Positions 6,544 to 15,853 of a stretch of 36,126 bases of DNA are shown piece after piece. How positions within the stretch are numbered: the first letter of the stretch is position 1; each line of letters starts with the position of its first letter. A program made the translations under genes and the position numbers. This stretch comes from Alphaproteobacteria bacterium UBA830 (lineage in GTDB: Bacteria; Pseudomonadota; Alphaproteobacteria; MPNO01; UBA830): assembly GCA_905181725.1 (NCBI GenBank), contig CAJIYX010000108.1, positions 1 through 36,126 on the forward strand, written 5' to 3'. The notes beneath the pieces were generated by a model. The model was not told the DNA's origin. It saw nothing but the letters and a program-made list of their open reading frames with translations, and ran no database searches.

Positions 6544-7875
6544 GTGTTTGCCGCATTTCCCAGGGGTCGGCTTGTTGCTGTCATGGCGACAATGCTTTTG
6601 CTTGCAGGGTGCGCGGACTGGCTTGGTGGCAGCGTCAACAAACCGCTTGAGGGTGAGCGCATTGACGTACTACGCGGTGGCGGCGCGGTTGCGGTTGATG
6701 AACGGATAAAGGATCTGAAGATACTGCTGCCGCGGCCGGACGTGAATGACGAATGGCCGCAAGCCGGCGGTTATCCGAACCACGCCATGCATCACCTCGC
6801 CGCGTCGGGCCCGCTTACCCGGCAATGGAGCAGCGACATTGGTGATGGCTCGAGCGATGAAGCTCAGTTGCTTGCGCAACCCGTTATCGCCGACGGGAAG
6901 ATTTATACCGTCGATATCGAGGCAAAGGTCAGCGCCTTCGATCAGAAAAGCGGCAAACGTCTTTGGCGCGTCGAACTATCGAAAGACGATGACGACGAAG
7001 GTATCCTCGGTGGCGGCATTGCTTTCAGTGACGGTCGCTTGTTTTCCACCACGGGTTTTGCCGACGTGGTCGCTCTGGATGCGGAAACCGGCCGGGAGAT
7101 TTGGCGTAAGCGCCTGTCCGGGCCGATGCGGGCAGCACCCACCGTCTGGGCAGGCCGGGTGTTTGCCGTCACCGTTGCGAACGAACTATACGCGCTGAGT
7201 GCGGCCGACGGTCGTGAATTGTGGACGCATTCGGGGCTGCGCGAAGTAGCTGGCCTGTTGGGTGGCGCGCCACCGGCGGTAGATGGCGGTGTCGTCGTTG
7301 TCCCGTATTCATCGGGAGAGGTCGTCGCGCTGAGGGTCGAGAATGGCCGTCAGGTCTGGACGGAATCTCTCACAGCGATCCGCCGGTCTGATGCGGTGAC
7401 TGCCATCGCGCATATCCGCGGACAACCGGTGATCGATCGGGGCATTGTATATATTGTGGGCAACAGCAACCGGACCGTCGCCGTCGATCTGCGGACAGGA
7501 ACCCGGCTCTGGGAAGTCGCGGTGGGTGGTGTTCATGGCGCGTGGGTCGCGGGTGAATTCGTCTATGTTGTGACACGAGATGGGGAGGTCATCTGCCTGA
7601 CCAGGCGCGGTGGACGCGTTCGCTGGATCGCGCAACTGCCGCGGTTCGAAGACGCCGAGGACCTGACCGGGCCGATACTCTGGGCTGGACCGGTACTTGC
7701 CGGCGATCGACTGCTTATAGGAAATAGCGTCGACGAGATCTGGTCTCTGTCGCCGTATTCCGGAAAAATACTCGGTCTTATCGAGATCTCCGGTCCGGTT
7801 CTGATCCCACCGATTGTGGCCAGTGAGACGCTCTATGTGCTCACAGACGAAGCCGACCTGATCGCATTTCGTTGA
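6544..7875 (+). CDS. bamB: Outer membrane protein assembly factor BamB
   Basis: This is the lipoprotein subunit of the BAM complex, which inserts beta-barrel proteins into the outer membrane. It has 443 residues. A signal peptide ends at the lipobox LLLAGC with Cys23. The rest is a string of PQQ-type beta-propeller blades with repeated patterns such as VSAFDQKSGKRLWR, VVALDAETGREIWRKRLSG, LYALSAADGRELW and VVALRVENGRQVW. That makes seven to eight blades, as expected. Translation starts at GTG 6544 with GGGAGG seven bases ahead. It lies 14 bases after the YfgM-like gene and 13 bases before der, so the three are one operon. The length is slightly above E. coli BamB, mostly in the N-terminal spacer after the lipidated Cys. 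Confidence 0.93.
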   Translation: MFAAFPRGRLVAVMATMLLLAGCADWLGGSVNKPLEGERIDVLRGGGAVAVDERIKDLKILLPRPDVNDEWPQAGGYPNHAMHHLAASGPLTRQWSSDIGDGSSDEAQLLAQPVIADGKIYTVDIEAKVSAFDQKSGKRLWRVELSKDDDDEGILGGGIAFSDGRLFSTTGFADVVALDAETGREIWRKRLSGPMRAAPTVWAGRVFAVTVANELYALSAADGRELWTHSGLREVAGLLGGAPPAVDGGVVVVPYSSGEVVALRVENGRQVWTESLTAIRRSDAVTAIAHIRGQPVIDRGIVYIVGNSNRTVAVDLRTGTRLWEVAVGGVHGAWVAGEFVYVVTRDGEVICLTRRGGRVRWIAQLPRFEDAEDLTGPILWAGPVLAGDRLLIGNSVDEIWSLSPYSGKILGLIEISGPVLIPPIVASETLYVLTDEADLIAFR

Positions 7876-7888
7876 TCGTTAGGAAATC

Positions 7889-9295
7889 ATGAAACCCGTC
7901 ATCGCTATCGTCGGCCGCCCGAATGTGGGGAAATCGACGCTGTTTAACCGCCTGATCGGACGGCGGTCGGCGCTCGTCGACCCGACCCCGGGTGTAACGC
8001 GCGATCGCCGTGAAGGCGATGCGATGCTCGGAAAACTCCGCTTTACCGCTGTCGATACCGCCGGGCTTGAAGAGGTAACCGGTTCCGAACTCGAATCCGA
8101 AATGCAGTTGCAGACGCGGCGTGCAATTGAGGATGCCGATGCGGCGCTGCTGGTCTTCGATGCGCGCGCCGGTGTTACGCCGCTCGACCGGCATTTTGCC
8201 GACATGATGCGTAAATCCCGTTCGCCGGTCATTCTGGTCGCCAATAAATGTGAGGCCAGAGCCGCTGATGCAGGCCGGCTGGAAGCCTATGAGCTTGGTC
8301 TTGGCGAACCGGTGGCCATCGCGTCAGAGCACGGCATCGGTATGCCGGACCTCGAAGACGCAATTGTCGAGGCGCTCGCAGACTTCGACTGGGATGCAGG
8401 GGACCTTGATCGCTACGCCGGTCCAGAACCGTCGGAAGACGAGATCGAAGATGGTGAAGAAGAGGTCTATCACGGCCCGCTGCAGCTCGCGATTGTCGGC
8501 CGCCCCAATGTCGGTAAGTCGACGCTGGTGAACAAGCTGCTGGGCGATGAGCGTGTCATCACCGGCCCGGAGGCCGGTATCACGCGGGATGCGATTTCGA
8601 TTGAATGGACCTGGCAGGGAACGCCGATCAAACTGATCGATACCGCAGGTATGCGGCGGAAAGCCCGGATCGACAAGAAGGTCGAAAAGCTCTCGGTCGG
8701 TGACACTCTTGAGGCGATCCGTTTCGCTCATGTCGTCGTGCTAGTTATTGATGCCACCATGATGCCCGAGAAACAGGACCTGGTTATTGCGCGTCATATC
8801 ATCAATGAGGGCCGTGCGATCGTGATTGCCGTGAATAAGTGGGATGTCGTCGAAGACGGAACGGCGGCGCTGAAGCTGATGTACGACCGGATGGAAATTT
8901 CGCTGCCGCAAATTCGTGGTGTGCCGGTGGTGACCCTGTCTGCGTTGACGGCGCGCGGTATCCACAAACTGCTGCCCGCAGTCCTGTCGGTGTATGAAAT
9001 CTGGAACCGCCGGGTACCGACCGGACCGCTGAACCGCTGGCTTGGTCTCGCCGTGGAACGCCACCCGCCACCGATCTTTCATGGACGGCGCATCCGGATA
9101 CGATATATGACGCAGTCCAAATCGCGGCCGCCGACATTTGTCGTCTTTACGAGCCAGCCAAAAGGCATGCCGGATTCCTACACTCGCTACTTGATCAACG
9201 GCATTCGCGAGCAGTTTGATTTTCCGGGCGTGCCGATACGCATCAATTTGCGTGGCCAGAAGAACCCCTTCGCGCCAGGTGGCGACGGAACTTAA
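7889..9295 (+). CDS. der: GTPase Der (ribosome assembly)
   Basis: Der is an essential double GTPase that helps mature the 50S ribosomal subunit. The 468-residue protein carries two G domains, each with a P-loop GRPNVGKST (residues 9-17 and 204-212). Switch and recognition motifs are DTAGL and NKCE in the first domain, and DTAGM and NKWD in the second. An acidic linker (about 179-193) joins the domains. The C-terminal KH-like domain includes [18 protein letters not shown] and the ending NLRGQKNPF, both typical. AGGA precedes the ATG by six bases. It is the last gene of the YfgM-like-bamB-der operon and converges on a lipoprotein gene only 10 bases away, with no clear terminator between them. 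Confidence 0.97.
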   Translation: MKPVIAIVGRPNVGKSTLFNRLIGRRSALVDPTPGVTRDRREGDAMLGKLRFTAVDTAGLEEVTGSELESEMQLQTRRAIEDADAALLVFDARAGVTPLDRHFADMMRKSRSPVILVANKCEARAADAGRLEAYELGLGEPVAIASEHGIGMPDLEDAIVEALADFDWDAGDLDRYAGPEPSEDEIEDGEEEVYHGPLQLAIVGRPNVGKSTLVNKLLGDERVITGPEAGITRDAISIEWTWQGTPIKLIDTAGMRRKARIDKKVEKLSVGDTLEAIRFAHVVVLVIDATMMPEKQDLVIARHIINEGRAIVIAVNKWDVVEDGTAALKLMYDRMEISLPQIRGVPVVTLSALTARGIHKLLPAVLSVYEIWNRRVPTGPLNRWLGLAVERHPPPIFHGRRIRIRYMTQSKSRPPTFVVFTSQPKGMPDSYTRYLINGIREQFDFPGVPIRINLRGQKNPFAPGGDGT

Positions 9296-9305
9296 AAGCT
9301 TTCTT

Positions 9306-9998
9306 CTATTTTTTTGCGGGTGATTCCAGCGCCGGCGCGGATGGTTGATCTGCCCTGGTGTTAATCGCGCTGCGGGCCTGACCAATTTCCGTAGCAGCCA
9401 GGCGTGCAAACTCGGTGAACTGCGCGCGCAGAGCGGCCCGGTCATTTTTTCCCGGCTTGGCCGACAGGATTATAACAGCCTGTCGTGCATTGGATTTTCG
9501 ATCACGGATTTCGGCCTCTATCGTCGAGCCGTCGAATGAAAATTGTAAATCTCTAAGTTGCCCGGTAGCTGGATTATCCGTCTTTCGGGTTATCGTGATG
9601 TTCGTCATCGCTGCGTTGATCCGGTGGCTGGCGGCACCCGGGGGCGTACCGGTATTCATCGTCGGAATTTGTTTTGCCAATTCCTGCCGGAAGATCTCCG
9701 AGAACAATGCCTTGATTTGTTCGTAGGCGTCCGGACTGATCGCTTCCAAGTCCGATCCGGCGGAGACTATAAGTTCGGGCGGCGTAATGATAACGCTTTC
9801 GAACCGGACGGTAGCGCCGGACGTGTTCTTGAGAAAAATACCGAATTCGTCTTTTCCGCTGACACGCTCGAAGCCATTCAGCGGGCCTAGCCACGGCGTT
9901 GTCAGGTCAACGCCGTCTTTGGCCCCTGACGAGCAGGCAGCGCACAGGACCAGAAACGAAGCGCTGATTACCAGCGATTTGATTTTACGCAATTTCAT
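9306..9998 (-). CDS. DUF3313-like lipoprotein
   Basis: This 230-residue protein has a lipoprotein signal (MKLRKIKSLVISASFLVLCAAC; lipobox LCAAC, Cys22). The mature part alternates strands and helices: FGIFLKNTSGATVRFESVII, a Tyr-containing helix EQIKALFSEIFRQEL, then INAAMTNITITRK and a long strand DLQFSFDGSTIEAEIRD. This order resembles DUF3313 lipoproteins of proteobacteria, whose function is unknown. The C-terminus is polar and Ala/Pro/Lys-rich. A probable minus-strand promoter would lie in 9999-10067, but no good boxes are seen there. Localisation at the outer membrane is likely because Ser, not Asp, follows the lipidated Cys. The family call is moderate. Confidence 0.6.
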   Translation of the reverse strand: MKLRKIKSLVISASFLVLCAACSSGAKDGVDLTTPWLGPLNGFERVSGKDEFGIFLKNTSGATVRFESVIITPPELIVSAGSDLEAISPDAYEQIKALFSEIFRQELAKQIPTMNTGTPPGAASHRINAAMTNITITRKTDNPATGQLRDLQFSFDGSTIEAEIRDRKSNARQAVIILSAKPGKNDRAALRAQFTEFARLAATEIGQARSAINTRADQPSAPALESPAKK

Positions 9999-10067
9999 GT
10001 AGGCAATCTATGGACCTTAAGGGGTGCGCACAAGGATCGACGTCCGCACAAGCAGTGGCTAAACCGG

Positions 10068-10784
10068 TCAATAGGCTTTAACGATCTCACCGTGGCGGGA
10101 ACATTCCGGTACGGCAAGGTCAACGAAATACCCTGTGATGTCTTCCGTGGGCTTGAGGCTTGTCGGGTCTTCGCCCGGGAAGGCCTCCGCCCGCATTGAG
10201 GTACGCGTCGCGCCGGGATCTAACAGGTTGATCTTCATGTTGGTCTGTTCGGTCTCGGCAGCCCAGCAGGTGACCATCATCTCCAGAGCCGCCTTGGTTA
10301 CGGCATAGGCGCCCCAATAGGGTCTCTTTCCGCGTGCGGCGCTCGACGTGACGAATATCGCACGGCCTGCATCCGATAGGCGCAGCAGGGGATCGGTCGT
10401 CCGTATCAGCCGCCAGTTCGCATTGAGATTGACGTCAACCACCTCAGACCAGACATCAGCATCGATGTGATTGATCGGCGCCATTTCGCCCAGCAGTCCC
10501 GCATTGCCGACGACGATATCCAGCCGTCCGAAGCGCTCGGCGAGTGTCGGGCCTATACGGTCGACCTGGTCGAGGTCTGTAAGATTGAGCTCCAGCAGGG
10601 TCGAGGCCCGGTCATCGCCATGTGTTTTTCGAATTCGGTCGTCGACGTCTTCCAGGCCACCGCGGGTGCGGGCGACGAGGATCAGGTGCGCGCCTTCCGC
10701 GGCGAAACGCTCGGCGACGGCGGCGCCAATGCCCCGGGATGCACCCGTGATCAGGACGACGCGATCTTTAAGGCGTCCGCTCAC
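10068..10784 (-). CDS. Short-chain dehydrogenase/reductase
   Basis: This is a 238-residue classical SDR with the cofactor motif GASRGIG (residues 14-20), NAG at about 94-96, a catalytic Ser in VTSSAARG and the pair YAVTK (YxxxK). An Arg in VARTRGG after the second strand suggests NADP rather than NAD. The nearest described relative by pattern is the YciK type, with no known substrate. It is the last gene of the dnaB-to-purF operon, and its ATG overlaps the purF stop by 4 bases. The position at the end of this operon is probably conserved in relatives, but it gives no hint of the substrate. Confidence 0.88.
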   Translation of the reverse strand: MSGRLKDRVVLITGASRGIGAAVAERFAAEGAHLILVARTRGGLEDVDDRIRKTHGDDRASTLLELNLTDLDQVDRIGPTLAERFGRLDIVVGNAGLLGEMAPINHIDADVWSEVVDVNLNANWRLIRTTDPLLRLSDAGRAIFVTSSAARGKRPYWGAYAVTKAALEMMVTCWAAETEQTNMKINLLDPGATRTSMRAEAFPGEDPTSLKPTEDITGYFVDLAVPECSRHGEIVKAY

Positions 10785-12238
10785 GCGAGCTGCGTCAGGA
10801 ATGAGAGTTGCGGGCTCGGCTGGTCGGTTGAATGGTCCGTCAGCTGGATCGGGTATTCACCCGAGAAACAGGCGTCGCAATATTGCGGGCTTTCAGCATT
10901 TCGTCCGTCCAGTCCCATGGCGCGGTAAAGTCCGTCTATTGTCACAAAGGCGAGGCTGTCGACACCGATGATTTTTGCCATCTCTTCGAGATTGTTCTGT
11001 GCGGCAAGCAGTTGATCACGCTCGGGTGTATCGACACCATAGAAGCAGGAATAGGTTGTTGGCGGGCTGGCGATCCGCATATGAACTTCGGTCGCTCCTG
11101 CCGCGCGCACCATTTCAACAATTTTGACCGACGTTGTGCCGCGGACGATGCTGTCATCGACCAGAATGACCCGGCGTCCTTCAATCACCTGCCGATTGGC
11201 ATTGTGTTTCAGTTTTACGCCGAGATGACGGATCCGGTCGGTGGGTTCGATAAAAGTCCTGCCGACATAGTGGTTTCGGATGATGCCAAGCTCGTATGGA
11301 ATGCCCGCTTCTTCGGCATAGCCCAGCGCGGCCGGTACCCCGGAATCCGGCACGGGAATAACGACATCGGCGACAATTTCCGCTTCAAGGGCAAGCTCGC
11401 GGCCGATTTTCTTGCGGGCCTCGTATACGTTCTTGCCTTCGATCGTGCTGTCCGGCCGGGCGAAATAGATATATTCGAAGATGCAGAAACGGTGCGGTTT
11501 TGGTTTGAACGGATGCATCGACTGCAGACCGTCTTCATCGATCAGCACCATCTCGCCGGGTTCGATATCACGCACGTATTCCGCGCCGATGATATCGAGC
11601 GCACAGGTCTCGGACGCCAGTATCCACGCTTCTTCGAACCGCCCCAGGACAAGCGGCCGGACGCCATGAGGGTCGCGTACACCGATAAGGGTGTCATTAT
11701 GCAGGGCGACCAGTGAATAGGCGCCTTCGACCGCCTGGAGCGCTGCCACAGTCCGGTCGACGATGGTGTCGAACTTGCTGGTGGCGATCAGATGGATGAT
11801 GACTTCGGTATCGGTGGTCGACTGGAACAGACAGCCCCGCTGTACCAGTCCGCGGCGGATGGCGACGGCATTGGTCAGATTGCCGTTATGGCCGATGGCA
11901 AAGCCACCGGATGCAAAATCAGCGAAAAGCGGCTGGATGTTGCGGGTCAAGGTATCGCCGGTGGTTGAATAGCGGTTATGCCCGATGGCCGAACGCCCGG
12001 GCAGTTTGCTGATGACGCTTTCTTCGCTGAAATTATCGCCAACCTGGCCGGCGGCACGATGGCTGAAAAACTGGCCGTCCTGATAGGTGACGATTCCGGC
12101 TGCTTCCTGGCCACGGTGTTGCAGTGCATGCAGGCCGAGTGCGGTCAGAGCGGCGGAATCGATATGGCCATAAACGCCAAAAATACCGCATTCTTCATGT
12201 AGCTTGTCATCGTCGAAAGGGTTTGTGGTTATCGACAC
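10781..12238 (-). CDS. purF: Amidophosphoribosyltransferase
   Basis: PurF makes 5-phosphoribosylamine from PRPP and glutamine, the first committed step of purine synthesis. The 485-residue protein begins with 16 residues before the nucleophile Cys17 in ECGIFGVYG; a short propeptide is usually removed so that this Cys becomes residue 1. The glutaminase part shows RGQEAAGI, IGHNRYSTTG and GFAIGHNGNL. The synthase part shows VIPVPDSGVPAALGYA and the PRPP loop VILVDDSIVRGTT. The C-terminus has the CDACFSGEYPI segment of iron-sulphur or Bacillus-type PurF. It is preceded by cvpA, 13 bases upstream in the operon, the same pairing as in E. coli. Confidence 0.97.
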   Translation of the reverse strand: MSITTNPFDDDKLHEECGIFGVYGHIDSAALTALGLHALQHRGQEAAGIVTYQDGQFFSHRAAGQVGDNFSEESVISKLPGRSAIGHNRYSTTGDTLTRNIQPLFADFASGGFAIGHNGNLTNAVAIRRGLVQRGCLFQSTTDTEVIIHLIATSKFDTIVDRTVAALQAVEGAYSLVALHNDTLIGVRDPHGVRPLVLGRFEEAWILASETCALDIIGAEYVRDIEPGEMVLIDEDGLQSMHPFKPKPHRFCIFEYIYFARPDSTIEGKNVYEARKKIGRELALEAEIVADVVIPVPDSGVPAALGYAEEAGIPYELGIIRNHYVGRTFIEPTDRIRHLGVKLKHNANRQVIEGRRVILVDDSIVRGTTSVKIVEMVRAAGATEVHMRIASPPTTYSCFYGVDTPERDQLLAAQNNLEEMAKIIGVDSLAFVTIDGLYRAMGLDGRNAESPQYCDACFSGEYPIQLTDHSTDQPSPQLSFLTQLA

Positions 12239-12251
12239 GCGGGCGGCATCC

Positions 12252-12881
12252 TTATTGGTGGCTTCGGATCAGACGATCCATTTCCTGGCGCTCTACGGAT
12301 TTGTAGCCGGACTTGCGTTCGGTGTCGGCGCCTCCCGGTTTCGGTGACAACAGCGAGCGAAAAGTGCTGTCAGGGCTTGCGCCGGATGGTTTCTGTTGTT
12401 TCAGCCCCCATTGCGCCGGTAAGGCGGAGGCAAGGATATTCGCGCCCCGTTTCAGAATCGGCAGTGTTTTTGCGCCTTGATAGAACGATGCGTTATCGTC
12501 CATCTCGAAGACCTGCTGGCTGAATATATATCCGCCGCTGACAATGACGCCGCCGATTGCGAGACCGACGAGAAAGCCGAACGTTCGGTCGAGCATGCCG
12601 AAGGCACTGTCGCGGACACCCCCGGCAATGGCGTGGCTGATGAAGGTCAGGACGAGCATGGTGACGACGAATATCCCGGCACCCGCGGCGATATCGGCAA
12701 TGAGCTCGTTGCCGATAAATTCCCGGGCGTAAGGCTGGGCATAGGAATAGCCGTAAATTGTTGCCAGCCCGGCACCGACCCAGCCGGCAAGACCCAGCAC
12801 GACGCGGACAAGACCGAGGCGAAGCGCGATGATCCCGCAGACAACGATAATGACCGCAACGACAATATCAGCAGTGTTCAT
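12252..12881 (-). CDS. cvpA: CvpA family inner-membrane protein
   Basis: This 209-residue protein has four hydrophobic segments in the first 115 residues (about 5-23, 27-47, 62-84 and 97-117). They include LGLVRVVLGLAGWVGAGLAT and DRTFGFLVGLAIGGVIVSGG, which match the CvpA family first named for colicin V production. Its role is not settled; envelope stress and septation have been suggested in gamma-proteobacteria. The last 80 residues are polar and Lys/Ser-rich, probably cytoplasmic. It sits directly before purF, as in E. coli, and its ATG overlaps the radA stop by 4 bases. Confidence 0.9.
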   Translation of the reverse strand: MNTADIVVAVIIVVCGIIALRLGLVRVVLGLAGWVGAGLATIYGYSYAQPYAREFIGNELIADIAAGAGIFVVTMLVLTFISHAIAGGVRDSAFGMLDRTFGFLVGLAIGGVIVSGGYIFSQQVFEMDDNASFYQGAKTLPILKRGANILASALPAQWGLKQQKPSGASPDSTFRSLLSPKPGGADTERKSGYKSVERQEMDRLIRSHQ

Positions 12882-14290
12882 TCAGTAGCCTCTGTCACAG
12901 TACGCATCGCAGCATCCGAAAGGTCGAATAGTCCTAGCAGGTCCTGAAGTTTTCGCATCTCTGAAATACGGAGTTTTGAAGAATCGCCTGTGTCTTTTGT
13001 GCTACCCGAGCGGCGGCGCGGCGGTGCCCAAGCAGCCTCAAATCCAAGCTTGGCCGCTTCTTTCAGCCGGAGGTCGGCCTGGCTGACGGATCGCACTTCC
13101 CCCGATAGGCCGATTTCGCCGAAAACGACGGTATCTGCGGCTAGCGGCTGATCGAGAATGGCTGAGACAAGTGCCGCGGCAACGGGGAGGTCGGCGGCGG
13201 GCTCGCTGATGCGCAGACCGCCTGCGACATTCAGATAGACGTCGCGGTCAGCGAGGCTGATCCCGCAGCGCGCTTCGAGCACCGCGAGCACCATTGCGAG
13301 ACGCGCTGAATCCCAGCCGATAACCGCGCGCCTCGGTGTCCCGGGTGCGGGCGCGGAGACGAGCGCCTGTATTTCGACCAGAACCGGGCGGGTGCCTTCG
13401 ATCCCCGCGAAGACGGCAGCGCCGGACACGTCATCGTGGCGTTCCGCGAGGAACAGTGCCGACGGATTTTCGACCTGCATCAGCCCGGCACTGGTCATCT
13501 CGAACACGCCGATCTCGTCCGTCGGTCCGAAGCGGTTCTTGATTGCCCGCATGAGGCGGAACTGGTGTCCACGTTCGCCTTCGAAATAGAGGACCGTATC
13601 GACCATATGCTCCAACACCCGCGGCCCGGCAATGTTGCCTTCCTTGGTGACATGGCCGATCAGAACTATTGTAAAGCCGCGCCGCTTGGCGAGCCGGATC
13701 AACGTGTCGGCCGTACCACGCACCTGGGATACTGAGCCTGGTGCGGAATCCAGATTGTCGAGATACATCGTCTGAATGGAATCGATAATCACCAGGCGTG
13801 GCGGGTCTGCGACGTCGAGTGTTGCCAGGATATCGCGCACGCTTGTCGCTGCGGCTAGCTGAACCGGCGATGATGCGAGACCCAGCCGTTCGGCGCGCAT
13901 CCGCACCTGATCGACGGCTTCCTCACCCGATATATAGGCGCAGGATGCTTTTTTGGAGATTGCGGCCGCCACCTGTAGCAGGATGGTCGATTTGCCAATG
14001 CCCGGATCCCCGCCGACGAGCAGCGCCGAGCCGGGGACCAGCCCGCCGCCCGTCACACGGTCGAACTCGGCGACACCCGTGGTCAGCCGCGGCGGGCGTT
14101 TGCTTTCGCCGTCCAGTGGAACAAAGTCGATACGGCTGCCCCGGCCGATTCCAAGTCCCTTTGGTGTATTATCGGCGGACGCATCCTGAACGATGCTGTT
14201 CCAGCCACTACAGGCATCGCACTGGCCCTGCCACTTGCTATAGGTCGCGCCGCAACTCTCACAGGAGAATACAGCGGATTTCTTGGCCAT
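12878..14290 (-). CDS. radA: DNA repair protein RadA
   Basis: RadA is a RecA-like helicase that moves branches in recombination intermediates. The 470-residue protein has an N-terminal four-cysteine zinc finger (Cys10, Cys13, Cys24, Cys27), Walker A GGDPGIGKST at 93-102, the Walker B strand PRLVIIDSIQTMY, the family-specific KNRFG motif and a C-terminal Lon-like domain (DRDVYLNVAGGLRI, then ALVSAILDQPL). The ATG at 14290 gives the usual start MAKKSAVFSC, four bases after the mlaF stop. An upstream in-frame ATG at 14389 would add 33 residues that overlap mlaF and is not needed. It overlaps cvpA downstream by 4 bases. Confidence 0.96.
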   Translation of the reverse strand: MAKKSAVFSCESCGATYSKWQGQCDACSGWNSIVQDASADNTPKGLGIGRGSRIDFVPLDGESKRPPRLTTGVAEFDRVTGGGLVPGSALLVGGDPGIGKSTILLQVAAAISKKASCAYISGEEAVDQVRMRAERLGLASSPVQLAAATSVRDILATLDVADPPRLVIIDSIQTMYLDNLDSAPGSVSQVRGTADTLIRLAKRRGFTIVLIGHVTKEGNIAGPRVLEHMVDTVLYFEGERGHQFRLMRAIKNRFGPTDEIGVFEMTSAGLMQVENPSALFLAERHDDVSGAAVFAGIEGTRPVLVEIQALVSAPAPGTPRRAVIGWDSARLAMVLAVLEARCGISLADRDVYLNVAGGLRISEPAADLPVAAALVSAILDQPLAADTVVFGEIGLSGEVRSVSQADLRLKEAAKLGFEAAWAPPRRRSGSTKDTGDSSKLRISEMRKLQDLLGLFDLSDAAMRTVTEATE

Positions 14291-14294
14291 CCGT

Positions 14295-15083
14295 TCAGGC
14301 CGCCGGTGTGCCCAGAAGGGACGCGGACATGGGGCCTTCGACCCGACCGTGAATAAACTGGTCGACGATCTCGTTCCCGCTGGTGTCAATCTTTCCGACG
14401 TCGCCGATCCACGCGATTTTTCCCTCGTGGATCAGGGCGACCCGGTCCGCAATTCGCCGCGCGCTTTCCATGTCATGTGTGATGGTCAGCGCGGTGGCGC
14501 CAAGTTCCTTGACGGATTTGACAATGAGATTGTCGATTACGTCGCCCATGATCGGATCGATACCGGTCGTTGGTTCGTCAAAGAACAGGATCTCGGGCTC
14601 GGTTGCGATTGCCCGGGCCAGACCGACCCGCTTCTGGGCACCCGCCGAAATATCCGCCGGGAACCGGTCGGCGCTGTCGGCGTCAAGCCCGACCTGGCGC
14701 AGTCGCTCGATCGCTGCCACTCGCGCATCGGCCCGACTAATGCCATGTGCGGACATCAGACCGAACCCCACGTTTTCCCAGAGTGGCAGGGAATCGAAGA
14801 GTGCCGAGCCCTGGAACAGCATGCCGAGCTTGCGGTTCACCCTGTCGCGCGCGTTGCCGGCAAGACCGGCGACTTCTTCGCCGTCGATTTTGATGGAACC
14901 GGAATCCGGAGTCAGAATGCCGACAATGTTCTTCAACAGGACCGATTTCCCCGTGCCCGATGCGCCGATCACAGCGACGGATTCGCCCTCAAAGATATCG
15001 AGGTCGAGATCGCGGAGGACGTGTTTTTCCCCAAAGGATTTTATCAGGCCGCGCAAGGCGATTTTGACCGGCCGGGAATTCAT
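14295..15083 (-). CDS. mlaF: Phospholipid-transport ABC ATPase, MlaF-type
   Basis: This is the ATPase partner of the MlaE permease next to it; together they move phospholipids between the two membranes through an MCE protein. The 262-residue protein has Walker A GASGTGKS (40-47), the Q-loop region LGMLFQGSALFDSL, Walker B EILFFDEPTTGID and the His switch ALTITHDM. The signature reads ISAGAQKRVG in place of LSGGQ, a variation I note but cannot rank without comparing relatives. Its ATG overlaps the mlaE stop by 4 bases. The MCE protein (mlaD) and mlaC/mlaB genes are not in this window, so they must lie elsewhere. The symbol follows the family; the exact substrate is inferred. Confidence 0.88.
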   Translation of the reverse strand: MNSRPVKIALRGLIKSFGEKHVLRDLDLDIFEGESVAVIGASGTGKSVLLKNIVGILTPDSGSIKIDGEEVAGLAGNARDRVNRKLGMLFQGSALFDSLPLWENVGFGLMSAHGISRADARVAAIERLRQVGLDADSADRFPADISAGAQKRVGLARAIATEPEILFFDEPTTGIDPIMGDVIDNLIVKSVKELGATALTITHDMESARRIADRVALIHEGKIAWIGDVGKIDTSGNEIVDQFIHGRVEGPMSASLLGTPAA

Positions 15084-15853
15084 TGTGAGAAAAAGGCTTC
15101 AGTGATGAGGTAGTTGCAGCCGAGGATAAGGATCGATGCCGAAACGACTGCATTGGTCGTTGCGGAACCGACGCCCTGGGCGCCGCCCTTTGAATAGAAC
15201 CCGTGGTAACAGCCCATCAGGGCGATCAGGAACCCGAAGACACCGGCTTTGACCAAGCCTGAAATAACGTCGATCAGTTCAAGGAACTGCCAACTGTTTT
15301 TAAGATAAACGGCCGGATTGAAGTCCAGCTTGTGGACGGCCACCAGATAACCGCCATAAACGCCGATGATGTCAGCGATCAGAACGCAGCAGGGCAGCAT
15401 GATCAGGCCCGCCAGCAGGCGCGGAGCAATCAGATATTTGTAGGGGTTGGTTGCCAGTGTCGACAGGGCATCGATCTGTTCGGTAACCCGCATCGTGCCG
15501 ATCTCGGCGGCCATCGCCGCACCGATGCGGCCCGCCACCATCAAGCCTGTCAGTACCGGGGCAAGTTCGCGCGTGATCGACAGCACGACAACGGTGGCGA
15601 CGGCGCCCTCGGCATTGAAGCGCGCAAAACCGGTATAGCTCTGCAGTGCAAGAACCATGCCGGTAAAGACCGCGGTAAGGCCGATCACCGGCAGGGAATA
15701 ATACCCGATCTCGATGATCTGCCGCAGAAGCAGGCGGGGATAGAAGGGCGGCCGGAAAATGTGGCTGACGCTTACCCCGGCGAACATCGCGAGACGCCCC
15801 GTCGATGCCAGGAAGCTCAGAAATACGCGCCCGATGGCGGCAACAAAATTCAT
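15080..15853 (-). CDS. mlaE: Phospholipid-transport ABC permease, MlaE-type
   Basis: This 257-residue inner-membrane protein of the MlaE/DUF140 family has about five to six hydrophobic segments. It shows the family blocks IEIGYYSLPVIGLTAVFTGMVLALQ, ELAPVLTGLMVAGRIGAAMAAEIGTMRVTEQIDAL and NPYKYLIAPRLLAGLIMLPC, then GCYHGFYSKGGAQGVGSATTNAVV near the end. The ARIGAA-like cytoplasmic segment probably contacts MlaF. Its ATG overlaps the alr stop (ATGA) and its stop overlaps mlaF. It works in the inner membrane, most likely in outer-membrane lipid asymmetry; solvent tolerance (Ttg2) is an older name for the same system. Confidence 0.93.
   Translation of the reverse strand: MNFVAAIGRVFLSFLASTGRLAMFAGVSVSHIFRPPFYPRLLLRQIIEIGYYSLPVIGLTAVFTGMVLALQSYTGFARFNAEGAVATVVVLSITRELAPVLTGLMVAGRIGAAMAAEIGTMRVTEQIDALSTLATNPYKYLIAPRLLAGLIMLPCCVLIADIIGVYGGYLVAVHKLDFNPAVYLKNSWQFLELIDVISGLVKAGVFGFLIALMGCYHGFYSKGGAQGVGSATTNAVVSASILILGCNYLITEAFFSQ

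Noticed and set aside
10832-11716. Plus-strand open frame of 294 codons
   Set aside because: Antisense shadow of purF; no motif and no ribosome-binding site, while purF shows all family blocks.
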